Of a stretch of 64,000 nt of DNA, positions 10,301 through 30,918 are shown piece after piece. This DNA comes from Streptomyces kurssanovii. Lineage in GTDB: Bacteria > Actinomycetota > Actinomycetes > Streptomycetales > Streptomycetaceae. The stretch lies in contig NZ_BMTN01000016.1 of the NCBI RefSeq assembly GCF_014649695.1, forward strand, positions 97,541 to 161,540, read 5' to 3'. The notes beneath the pieces are model-generated. The model was not told where the DNA came from, searched no databases, and was given only the letters and a program-made list of their open reading frames with translations. Each line of letters opens with the position of its first letter. Position 1 is the first letter of the stretch. The translations under genes and the position numbers were made by a program.

Positions 10301-12349
10301 GCGCCAGGAGCCGAGCGGGGCCCTGCGGTGGGCGCGCCGGGCGCCGGGGGCGGGGTCGGGCAGCGGCGGGCCGGGCGGCAGGGCGGCGAACTTCTCGCGC
10401 CAGGCGGCGCGGGCGGCCAGGTCCTCGGGGCTGCCCGGCCGTTCGGCGAGGGCCCGCAGATGTGGGACGGGGTCGGCGGGGCCGGTGAGGACCGACTCGT
10501 CGCCGTCGTGGAGGGCGAACAGCTGCCCGAACAGCAGGGCGAAGCTGCGGGCGTCGGCGATCAGGGCGTCGAGGAGGACGTGCAGCACGGTGGTGCCGTC
10601 GGGCAGGGCGCTGGCCTCCAGGGCGTACATGGGGCGGCTGCCGAGCGGGAAGGCGCCGGCGTGCAGCCGTTCCCCGGTGGCGGCGAGCGCGGCTTCGGTG
10701 CCGGCCGATCCGGTCAGGTCGTGGCGCCTGATGCGGTACACGTCGTCGGGGTCGTGCGGGGCCACGGTGAGGGTGCCGTCGTCGTGGACGGCGGCGCGCA
10801 GCATGGGGTGGTGGGCCACGAGCCGGTTCCAGGCCCGCTCCAGCCGGTCCGTGTCGTGCCGTTCGAGGAGGAATTCCTGGTAGACGCGGGTCTGTGCGCC
10901 GCCGTCGAGGCCGCCGATCCGGCCGACGAGGTAGGCGGACTGGACGTCGGTGAGGGGCACCGGCCGGCCGTCGTCGCCGTGGCCGGCCACGGCCACGGCC
11001 GGGGCGGGGGCGGGCGTGGTGGTGAGGGCGGAGGGGGTGGTGAGGGCGGAGGTGCCTTCGTCCGCGAGGCGTTCCAGGAGGCCGCGCAGGGTCTCGAACG
11101 CGGCCCGGGTGCGGGCGGTGTCGAGGGCGGCGGGGGCGAAGTCCCAGGACAGCAGCAGGGCGCCGTCGCGTTCCTGGACGCAGCTTTCCAGCTGTACGCC
11201 GGAGGTGAGGGTCGCGGAGGCGTCCTGGTCGATCCGGGTCGCCCAGTGGGCCGGGTCGCCGGGCTCCGTGAGGGTGCTGAGGCTGCCGAGGAGGCTGGTG
11301 AAGACCATCGGGACGGCAAGGCCCCGGCGGCCGGGCTCGGTCCTCGCGCGTTCGCGCAGGGCGCGGATGCCGCTGACGGCCGCGTGTTCCAGGTCCTGCC
11401 ACAGCCGGCCGCGGACGCGATCGACGCGCTCTGCGAGCGTTCCGGCCGGTGGGGGTGCCACGAACACGGACGTGGACAGGAACGGGCCCACCACCCGTGC
11501 CACGTCCCGGTGCACGGGGCGGCGGTTGTAGGTGGTGAGCACCACCGGCAGCGGGCCGGGCGTATCGCCCTGCACGGCGGCCGTGCACAGGGCCAGCAGC
11601 AGGGCGGTGGGGGTGGCCCGTATCTGCTGGGCCGCCTCCTTCACCCGCTGCCAGCGCTGCGGTTCCAGGCGCAGTGCGAGCCTGCTGTGGGCCGGCGCCT
11701 GCGGGTCGGCGGCGCCGGCCAGGGGCAGGGGGCGGTCGAAGTCGACGCCGGTGAGCTGTTCGCGCCAGTACTCCAGCGAGGCGGCCGGCACGGGACGGCC
11801 GTGGGCGGCGGTGACGTAGTCGCGGAAGGAGATCCCCGGCGGCGTGGGGGCGGCGGCGCCGGTGTAGCGGGCGTACCACTGCTGAAGGAGCAGCGAGACG
11901 CTGGGCCCGTCGGCGATCAGCTCGTCCACGGTGAACAGCACCCGGGAGCGGTGGCCGGGCAGGTGCGCGACGCGGAGCGCGAACAGCGGCCAGCTGTGGG
12001 CGTCGAAGCCCTCACGGGCCCGGTGGCGCAGCCGTTCGAGTGCCGTGGCCGTCTGTGCGGGGGCGGTGTCGGTCAGGTCGGTGCGCTCGATGCGGTAGGC
12101 GGGCACCTGCGCGAGGACCTGCTGGCGGCCGTCGGGCAGGATCTTGGCGCGCAGCATGTCGGTTACGGCCACGAGGTCGTTCCAGGCGGCTTCCATGCGG
12201 TCGGTGTCGAGGTGTTCGGCCTCGAACTCCAGGTGGATCTGGGTGCCCGCGCCGGTGCCGCCGCCCAGGGTGCGTCCCGCGAGGAAGGATTCCTGGACTT
12301 CTGTGAGCGCGAACGGCTCGTACCGGGTGTCGGGGTCGTTCTGCGGCAT
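4373..12349 (-). CDS. NRPS/PKS protein: Cy-Cy-A(Ser)-PCP-PCP-Ox-KS0-ACP, oxazole formation
   Basis: A 2658-residue protein. Two heterocyclisation domains carry the DxxxxDxxS motif (DELIADGPS near residue 140, DALIADARS near 596). The adenylation domain (core YTSGTTGKPKG near 1113) has the residues D-V-W-H-F-S-L-V-D, the serine code DVWHFSLVDK. Two PCPs follow (DLFDLGATSFTMIR near 1520 and 1606), then an FMN oxidase domain of the McbC/nitroreductase type (YPSGGGFYPV near 1750), which would turn the oxazoline into an oxazole. Next comes a ketosynthase with its cysteine (DTGCVSG, ~2095) but with VEAAAAGAALAD where HGTGT should be, so probably non-elongating. An ACP (LGATSRQLL, ~2614) ends the protein. 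It lies 25 bases after the third PKS gene and would act on its ketone product. The next expected partner, a proline module with thioesterase, is absent from the window. Confidence 0.93.
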   Translation of the reverse strand: MPQNDPDTRYEPFALTEVQESFLAGRTLGGGTGAGTQIHLEFEAEHLDTDRMEAAWNDLVAVTDMLRAKILPDGRQQVLAQVPAYRIERTDLTDTAPAQTATALERLRHRAREGFDAHSWPLFALRVAHLPGHRSRVLFTVDELIADGPSVSLLLQQWYARYTGAAAPTPPGISFRDYVTAAHGRPVPAASLEYWREQLTGVDFDRPLPLAGAADPQAPAHSRLALRLEPQRWQRVKEAAQQIRATPTALLLALCTAAVQGDTPGPLPVVLTTYNRRPVHRDVARVVGPFLSTSVFVAPPPAGTLAERVDRVRGRLWQDLEHAAVSGIRALRERARTEPGRRGLAVPMVFTSLLGSLSTLTEPGDPAHWATRIDQDASATLTSGVQLESCVQERDGALLLSWDFAPAALDTARTRAAFETLRGLLERLADEGTSALTTPSALTTTPAPAPAVAVAGHGDDGRPVPLTDVQSAYLVGRIGGLDGGAQTRVYQEFLLERHDTDRLERAWNRLVAHHPMLRAAVHDDGTLTVAPHDPDDVYRIRRHDLTGSAGTEAALAATGERLHAGAFPLGSRPMYALEASALPDGTTVLHVLLDALIADARSFALLFGQLFALHDGDESVLTGPADPVPHLRALAERPGSPEDLAARAAWREKFAALPPGPPLPDPAPGARRAHRRAPLGSWRTLSERAAAIGVPADMVLLTAYTDELRAHFADAGPFTVTVVSWDRPASLPGADAMVADFTQLAWVTVDDTLPDDFTERARELWARVRADLERSDVRPGLGELRTRVFRSGGALRLPVVFTRVPEIDPALHPTGVTLRTSQSQTAQVALDHVPLLVGDELAGQWDAADGTLEPAVLDAMFDRYAHRVRQFTTATPTAAPAPAAAPVAGTEDLHAVADAYVDPDAGAGPQAAPYAADGTGEHAGSRHVGPDTVVLADGHVAPGTDLRVVGPVDDRTPLTLAGLLESALAGRADRVAVRYEGSTVTYRQLAERTARLAHHLHALGVRPGDHVAVHMDRSPDLVTALVAVVRAGAVYVPVDPANPPERVRYLLADSGARVVVADQAHAAVPTAAGALVVCPDRAADRAALDGRPTTAPAVTVVGDDPVYTIYTSGTTGKPKGCRNSQQGVANRLLWMQERFPLGSADRVAQKTPYGFDVSVWEFFWPLIAGASVVVARPGGHADPAYLARLLHDEQVTVTHFVPSVLGMFLRHPAAARCTALRYVFASGEALPVATMRHFYEVLGTGTELHNLYGPTEAAVDVTHWACRPDWDEPTVPIGRPVAHTRIHLLDQDLRPVPAGTPGEIVIGGRQVALGYHRRPELNAERFIASPFPDDDPSPRLYRTGDLGLLAEDGQIRYLGRIDNQFKLRGLRIEPEEIEAALTDVPGVAEARVLPVHDESSGEQALAAVCVAADPEGAPDVSALRRALGETLPAYLVPSRYRFVAQLPLTTNGKLDRQAAARLFDTPPAATAAGEPAAAPAPAPAAVPDADAQVRRAVAEVLGVEELDGDADLFDLGATSFTMIRIAQEIERLTGTALPVEALISKPTLNALTALTAPAPAPAPAPAQKDGTAGGPVTAETVARTAAGILGVDHVGPDDDLFDLGATSFTMIRLAQEIETVSGGAQVPVEVLIQSPTPRSIAARATPAAPTAPAPAAAVPAGRAADVRIALDPKAKAAFKDARVAERRLPGTMRRLPVPDAGPAEARALFDASSFREFADGPLPAHDLLSLLSTVTWGELEGRAKRRYPSGGGFYPVQVYVYIAPGAVEAAEPGLYYLHPAERALIAVAPGARYGTDLHVLHNRALVEGSAFGVFLVSTPAAIAPAYGERNAARFSTIEAGHIAQLLLTGAPERGLGLCAVGEMDFDAVRGDFALDADQELLLSLWGGALTPHSRAARAALAPATAEQRAADPAPATGTAAAPAARRGGGQRAVAVVGFAADLPGARTLDELDTLLAAGSTATGPAPHHRWAPLHPHARHAGAHVGGYLDDVLSVEAEEFGISTAEGAAIDPQERLLLSVARRCLEDAALTPGRLAAAGQVGVFVGTMWHDHALYGVAARAAQRPGSTHATRGGLAHRTSHAFGLTGPSVVLDTGCVSGLAAVEAAFRAVASGRCDAALAAASNLVLHPDHLDVLSEMGLLAKDADSCAFTDRAGGWQVGEGVGAVLLKPLAQALADGDPVHAVLRGGALQHSGTTRQFGIPDPQRQEETMRAALDDAGLRPADIGYVEAAAAGAALADALEFTALQRLLGAPGPDPAPVPVGTVKPNTGHLEAASVFAQLGKLIAQFRRTHVYPTRLTSAVNPALARTPGALTLAAPGADHWRTAQGAPRRALVNGFAGGGSYGSLVVEEPPAPATAPGTGDDTALALPLSADTPGNLADLADRLATAFDNDPALTTAAAARALREGRTDRPARAGLVTGRAQAPAALRDLARRVRIEGAGAVEHRAAAAGEETKALTAWLAGEPVTWPALTTPKASLPATPLTRVTFPLPVPAAATPGQEPAGPSAPAAPAAPAGDSAEAPAPAATVSQTPPVGGPALSARMGALWGIGADTPAGPDPDPGPLAPAASVSARDASAPGADAAFARLARVVAAETGVDAAQLEPGQDLFALGATSRQLLRIAARITADGGREVALETLFTAADLGALADEAFPEAATV

Positions 12350-12374
12350 GGCGGGGCTCCGGTTCCCTCTGCGG

Positions 12375-19061
<6,687 letters not shown>

Positions 19062-19107
19062 CGATTCCCTCGGGTCCTCGCGTGGCAGGGGGCGGGCGGT
19101 CGTGCGG

Positions 19108-19875
19108 TCAGCGGCCGGTGTCGCCGTATGCGGCTTCGATGCGGTCGAGCACCTCGGGCAGCCGGAAGCTGGTGCGGTGCAGGTCGGCCTCGCGGGCTAT
19201 CGCCTCGGTGGTGGCGGCCAGCAGCGGCGCGGCCAGTTCCTGTTTGAGGAGTTCGACCGAGGTGCGCGGCGGCCCGCACACCGACCGGGCCAGCTCCCGT
19301 GCGGTGCGTGGGACGTCGGCGTGGGGCACGACGCGGACGGGGGCGCCGCGTTCGCGGAGTTCGGCGCCGCGGTAGTTGCGGGCGGTGTAGAGCATCTCGG
19401 TGCCCAGTTCGCGGCCGAAGCGGGCCGGGAAGAGGTGGGTGGCGCCCATGCCGGGGGTGAATCCGTAGCGCATGAAGTTGCCCGCGTACAGGGAGCGTTC
19501 GCTGAAGACGGCGAAGTCGGCGTAGAGGGCGAGGACGAGGCCGCCGCCGATGGCGTGGCCCTGGAGGGAGGCGATCACCGGCAGGGGGCAGCGGGCGAAG
19601 ACGCGGAAGAAGTCGTCGGTGTCGAAGGTGGCGTTGCCGCGGGCGAAGTTGACGAGTTCGCGTTGGGTGCCGCCGGCGCAGAACAGTTCGGGGCGGCCTT
19701 CGATCAGGACGGCGCGGGTCTCGGGGTCGGCGGCGGCGCGTTCGACGCGGTCGACGAGTTGTGCGGTCAGGGCGGGCGAGAAGGTGTTGCGGCCCTCGGC
19801 GTCGTCGAGGGTGACGACGGCCACGGGTCCTTCCCTGCTCAGCCGTACGACGGGCGCGGCGCTGGTCGTGGTCAT
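19108..19875 (-). CDS. Enoyl-CoA hydratase family enzyme of the beta-branching cassette (ECH2-like, decarboxylase)
   Basis: A 255-residue crotonase-fold protein (GPVAVVTLDDAEGRNTFSP; oxyanion-hole motifs FCAGGTQ and QGHAIGGGLVLALYADFAV). In HMG-CoA-synthase cassettes the second hydratase homologue decarboxylates the 3-methylglutaconyl-ACP to leave a methyl branch. The assignment to ECH2 rests on gene order and on the segment RYGFTPGMGATHLFP, which resembles PksI/CurF-type decarboxylases, and is less certain than the fold. The ATG overlaps the stop of the preceding hydratase gene (ATGA). It would act on the tandem carrier domains of module 5. A 46-base gap separates it from the third PKS gene. 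Confidence 0.85.
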   Translation of the reverse strand: MTTTSAAPVVRLSREGPVAVVTLDDAEGRNTFSPALTAQLVDRVERAAADPETRAVLIEGRPELFCAGGTQRELVNFARGNATFDTDDFFRVFARCPLPVIASLQGHAIGGGLVLALYADFAVFSERSLYAGNFMRYGFTPGMGATHLFPARFGRELGTEMLYTARNYRGAELRERGAPVRVVPHADVPRTARELARSVCGPPRTSVELLKQELAAPLLAATTEAIAREADLHRTSFRLPEVLDRIEAAYGDTGR

Positions 19876-20624
19876 GCGGCACGCTCCGGGGCGGTGACGC
19901 GGCCGAGGAGCCGGTGGACGTGGGGGTCGGTGAGGCGGGTGAGGAAGGTGTGTGCGGCGTCGGCGCCGAGGTGTTCGTCGCGGGGGAAGAGCCGTGTCCG
20001 CCAGGCCTTGAGCGCGCCGGTGGTGGACCGGTCGACGCGGCTGAGGTGGACCAGGGTGCGGCGCAGTGCGCCTTCGGCGTCGTCGGTGGCCTCGTCGGCC
20101 AGGCCGCAGGCGTGGGCGGCGGCCGCGTCGAGGTCCTCGGCGAGCAGGGTCGCGGTGAAGGCGCGCTGCTCGCCGGTGCGGCGGGCCACGAACGGCCATG
20201 CCATGGCGGGCACGAGGCCCACCAGGGCTTCGGTGAGCCGGAAGCGGGCGCGGGGGCCCGCGATGACCAGATCGCAGGCGGCGGCCAGTCCCACACCGCC
20301 GGCGTGGGCGTGGCCGTCGACGAGGGCGACGGTGACGACGGGGGTGCCGGTGAGGCGTTCCAGCAGCCGCCAGTACGGGAGTTCGCCGGTGTCGCCGGGG
20401 GCGGGCAGGGTGTCGGGCACGCCGCCCGACAGGTCGGTCCCGGCGCAGAAGTCGTCGCCGCTCGCGGACAGGACCAGGACGCGGCAGCCGGTGTCGGCCT
20501 CCGCGGCGTCGAGGGCGGCGTGGAGGTTGTCCAGGAGCAGGGGGGTGATGGCGTTGCGGCGTTCGGGTGCCTCCAGGCGGGCACGGATGACGCCGCGGGC
20601 GCGGGTGAGGGTGACGGCGGTCAT
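19872..20624 (-). CDS. Enoyl-CoA hydratase family enzyme of the beta-branching cassette (ECH1-like, dehydratase)
   Basis: A 250-residue crotonase-fold protein (GVIRARLEAPERRNAITP; DDFCAGTDLSGG; VDGHAHAGGVGLAAACDLVIAGPRARF). In these cassettes ECH1 removes water from the HMG-type adduct to give the methylglutaconyl intermediate, which ECH2 then decarboxylates. Start and stop overlap its neighbours by the ATGA pattern on both sides, so the synthase and the two hydratases are likely made in fixed ratio. Which of the two hydratases does which step is inferred from order, as in the virginiamycin and bacillaene clusters. Confidence 0.85.
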   Translation of the reverse strand: MTAVTLTRARGVIRARLEAPERRNAITPLLLDNLHAALDAAEADTGCRVLVLSASGDDFCAGTDLSGGVPDTLPAPGDTGELPYWRLLERLTGTPVVTVALVDGHAHAGGVGLAAACDLVIAGPRARFRLTEALVGLVPAMAWPFVARRTGEQRAFTATLLAEDLDAAAAHACGLADEATDDAEGALRRTLVHLSRVDRSTTGALKAWRTRLFPRDEHLGADAAHTFLTRLTDPHVHRLLGRVTAPERAA

Positions 20625-21871
20625 CGGGCGCCTCCGTCGAGCCACACGTACTCGCGGTGGTAGTCGCGTACCGCGGCGAGCACGAGGCGGCGTCCGCCGG
20701 TGAAGCGTTCCTTGGTGATCTGCGGGAAGCGGTCGAGGTCGAAGGTGAAGTCCCGCATGCCGAACTTGAGTTCGGCGGTCGCGGTGAGCAGCGCGTCGTA
20801 CTCGTCCATGCTCAGCTCGTAGCGGGCGTCGAGTGCTTCGCGGATGCCCATGGCGCGTACGGCGGCCTGGGATCGGGGGGTGATGGAGACGCTGTAGAAC
20901 TCGGAGGCGCAGCCGGAGCCGTAGGAGAAGACGCCGACGCGGTGTTCGCGGTCGATGACGGCGTTGTCGATGGTGGAGGCGAGGGCGAGGTGGACGGTGC
21001 CGGCGTAGATGTTGCCGACCTGCTGCGGGTATTGGATCGCGGGGCCGAGGCGGGTGGTGAAGTCGTCCTCGACGGCCTGGGGGGCCAGGCCCTTCTTCAG
21101 TTTCCGCAGGGCGGCCCGGTGGGCGCCCTTGACCATGCCGGGGAAGGGGGTGTGCATGGCGAGCAGGTCGAAGGTGTCGAGGAAGTCGGCGCCCTCGACC
21201 TTGCGGGCGTAGTCGGTGAAGGAGCCCTTGAGGCACTCGATGTAGGTGAGCAGGGACAGGTCGGTGTCGCCGGCCTCGGCCTCGGGGTCGGGGCGGCAGG
21301 TGTCCATGACCTCGTAGGAGTGGAAGCCGTTGGCGCCGGGGTCGAAGGCGGCGACGACGGGACGGTCGCCGACGAGCATGGCCACCGCGCCGGCGCCCTG
21401 GCTGGGTTCGACATAGGTGTGCGGGACGGGGCGGGCCACGTCGCTGCTGATGACCAGGGCCTTGGTGCCTTCGAAGGGGCTGGCGGCGACGGTGGCGGCG
21501 GCCATCTGCAGGGCGGCGGTGCCGCTGTAGCAGGCCTGTTTGGTTTCGAACAGGCGGCAGCTGCGGGGCAGTCCGAGGTGGTCGTGGACGTAGGTGGCCA
21601 GTGACTTGCCGAAGTCGACGCCCGACTCGGTGCCGACGATGAGCAGTTCGATGGCGTCGCGTTCGCTGTCGGTGAGGGCGTCGATGATGGGTTTGGCGGC
21701 GTTGACGGCGAAGGACACGGCGTCCTCGCAGTGCAGTGCGACGCTCTTGCGGGCCATCATCAGGTTGCCGATCCGGCTGTCGTCGAGGCGGCGGGCCGCG
21801 AACAGGGTCGGCACGTCGATGTAGGTCTCACCGCAGTAGGCGTTGATGGCTTCGATGCCGACCTGCTTCAT
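20621..21871 (-). CDS. HMG-CoA synthase-like enzyme for polyketide beta-branching
   Basis: A 416-residue homologue of 3-hydroxy-3-methylglutaryl-CoA synthase. It begins VGIEAINAYCGETYIDVPTL, has the acid-containing segment ARKSVALHCEDAVSF and the nucleophile Cys114 in ETKQACYSGTAAL. It condenses acetate from the free carrier protein onto the beta-ketone held on module 5, the first step of adding the methyl branch. Discrete enzymes of this type (VirC, SnaI, PksG) occur in trans-AT clusters with the same five-gene cassette. The ATG has GGAGAA close upstream and follows the ketosynthase stop by 31 bases. Confidence 0.95.
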   Translation of the reverse strand: MKQVGIEAINAYCGETYIDVPTLFAARRLDDSRIGNLMMARKSVALHCEDAVSFAVNAAKPIIDALTDSERDAIELLIVGTESGVDFGKSLATYVHDHLGLPRSCRLFETKQACYSGTAALQMAAATVAASPFEGTKALVISSDVARPVPHTYVEPSQGAGAVAMLVGDRPVVAAFDPGANGFHSYEVMDTCRPDPEAEAGDTDLSLLTYIECLKGSFTDYARKVEGADFLDTFDLLAMHTPFPGMVKGAHRAALRKLKKGLAPQAVEDDFTTRLGPAIQYPQQVGNIYAGTVHLALASTIDNAVIDREHRVGVFSYGSGCASEFYSVSITPRSQAAVRAMGIREALDARYELSMDEYDALLTATAELKFGMRDFTFDLDRFPQITKERFTGGRRLVLAAVRDYHREYVWLDGGAR

Positions 21872-21902
21872 GTCTTCTCCGTAACTACAGGTTCTGGTTG
21901 TT

Positions 21903-23171
21903 TCAGGGCCGGGGGTCGGGGAGGCGGATCACCACGGAGGCGTTGATGCCGCCGAAGGCGAAGCTGTTGCTGAGCGCGGTGCGCAGCGGCAGGTGTTCGG
22001 CGGTGCGGCCGGCCAGCGGCACGGCGGTGTCGGGCTGTTCCAGGTTCACGTTGGGGTGGACGGTGCCCGCCCGCAGTTGCGCGACGGTGGCGGCGGCCTC
22101 GATCAGGCCGGCCGCCGACAGGCAGTGGCCGGTGAGCGGTTTGGTGGAGTTGACGCGCAGCGAGGTGCGGGTGCCGAACACTTTGGTGAGGGAGGCCGCT
22201 TCCGTGGTGTCGCCCAGGACGGAGCCGGTGCCGTGCGCGTTGACGTAGTCGATGTCGGCGGGCTCGAGACCGGCGGTGGCCAGGGCCGCGCGCATGGCGG
22301 CGGCCTGGCCGTCGGCGTCGGGTTCGGTGCCGCGCCGGGCGTCCAGGCGCTGGCCGTGCCCGGTGATCTCGGCCAGGACCGGGGCGCCGCGGCGGCGGGC
22401 GGCGTGCGGGTGTTCCAGGACGAGCGCGGCGGCGCCCTCGCCGCGGACGAAGCCCTGGCGGGCGGCGTCGAAGGGCCGGCACATCCGGGCGGGTTCGTCA
22501 CGGAAGTGCTCGTGGGCCATCGCCCCGGTGCGGCGCAGCGCCTCTGCCTCCACCGGGGACAGTTCGGCGGCCGGGGCGACGACCAGGACGCGTTCGGCCC
22601 AGCCGGCGGCGACGGTGCGGGCGGCCTGGATCAGGGCGAGGGTGCCGCTGGCCGACGCGCCGCCCAGCGCCCAGCCCTCGCCGCGGATGCCGGTGAGCTC
22701 GCTGACCGCGCCGACCGTGTCCACGTCGAGGTGGGTCAGCGCGTAGGAGGCGCGCAGCCGGCCGGGCGCCCGGTCGTGGCCCAGGACGGTTGCCGCCTGG
22801 TGGGCGAGGGCGAGGTTGCTGCCGGCGACGATCAGCGCGGTGCCGTCGGCGAGTTGCTCCCCGGTCAGCCGCGCGTCGCGCACGGCGCGCAGCGCGACGC
22901 AGGCGGCGGTGCGGGCGGGCAGCGCGGCCCGGCCGGCGACCTTGCGCAGCCGGGCCGCGGTGGCGTCCTCGCCCGGCAGGTGCCGCTCCGCCCAGGCGGC
23001 CAGGTCGAAGCCGTCGAGGGCGGCGACGGGCAGGGCGCCGGTGTCCTCGCCGCCGAGGGTCACCGCGCTGCGGCCGGCGAGCAGGGCGGCGGTGAAGCCG
23101 TCCATGTCCTCGGCGAGCGGGGTGAGGACCGCGGCGGCGGTGACGGCCACGGGGCCGGGCAGCGCGCTCAC
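21903..23171 (-). CDS. Decarboxylating ketosynthase (Cys-to-Ser) of the beta-branching cassette
   Basis: A 422-residue ketosynthase-fold protein in which the active-site cysteine is replaced by serine (GASASGTLAL, Ser173), while the two histidine motifs remain (NAHGTGS, LTGHCLSAAG). Such enzymes (PksF-like) cannot condense but decarboxylate malonyl-ACP to acetyl-ACP, which the HMG synthase then uses. The GTG start overlaps the stop of the carrier protein gene (GTGA), consistent with the carrier being its substrate. Length is that of a free-standing ketosynthase. Confidence 0.92.
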   Translation of the reverse strand: MSALPGPVAVTAAAVLTPLAEDMDGFTAALLAGRSAVTLGGEDTGALPVAALDGFDLAAWAERHLPGEDATAARLRKVAGRAALPARTAACVALRAVRDARLTGEQLADGTALIVAGSNLALAHQAATVLGHDRAPGRLRASYALTHLDVDTVGAVSELTGIRGEGWALGGASASGTLALIQAARTVAAGWAERVLVVAPAAELSPVEAEALRRTGAMAHEHFRDEPARMCRPFDAARQGFVRGEGAAALVLEHPHAARRRGAPVLAEITGHGQRLDARRGTEPDADGQAAAMRAALATAGLEPADIDYVNAHGTGSVLGDTTEAASLTKVFGTRTSLRVNSTKPLTGHCLSAAGLIEAAATVAQLRAGTVHPNVNLEQPDTAVPLAGRTAEHLPLRTALSNSFAFGGINASVVIRLPDPRP

Positions 23172-23419
23172 GCGTGGGTGCTCAGGTGCGAGCGGAAGAC
23201 GGCGACCAGCGAGCGCAGGTCCTCGGCCCGGGTCAGGGCCGCGCCCGGCACGGTGATGCCGAGCTCGTCCTGGGCCGCGATCACCACGTCCATGCGGTCG
23301 ATGGAGTTGGCGCCGAGGTCGCGCATGCTGTGGTCGAGGGTGATGTCGATGCCGGCCGTCTCGGGCAGTACGTCGACGATCTGGGCGCGGATGACGGCGA
23401 AGATCTCTTCCTCTGTCAT
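23168..23419 (-). CDS. Discrete acyl carrier protein of the beta-branching cassette
   Basis: An 83-residue carrier protein with the phosphopantetheine site in LGANSIDRMDV (Ser39). The NSID form is typical of donor carriers in HMG-synthase cassettes, in contrast to the (I/V/L)DSxL form of the carrier domains in the PKS modules here. It would carry malonate, then acetate after decarboxylation, to the HMG-CoA-synthase-like enzyme. The gene lies 17 bases after the second PKS gene and overlaps the ketosynthase gene by four bases. Confidence 0.93.
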   Translation of the reverse strand: MTEEEIFAVIRAQIVDVLPETAGIDITLDHSMRDLGANSIDRMDVVIAAQDELGITVPGAALTRAEDLRSLVAVFRSHLSTHA

Positions 23420-23436
23420 GGTCTCGGTTCGTCCTC

Positions 23437-30914
<7,478 letters not shown>

Positions 30915-30918
<4 letters not shown>

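Noticed and set aside
4373-12349. Bis-oxazole or bithiazole product because of two Cy domains
   Set aside because: There is only one adenylation domain and its code is serine. Tandem Cy domains can divide condensation and cyclisation, as in VibF, so one oxazole is the simpler reading.
21903-23171. The Cys-to-Ser ketosynthase as a mutated, dead gene
   Set aside because: Cys-to-Ser is the normal state of decarboxylating ketosynthases in beta-branching cassettes, and the remaining motifs and overlaps are intact.
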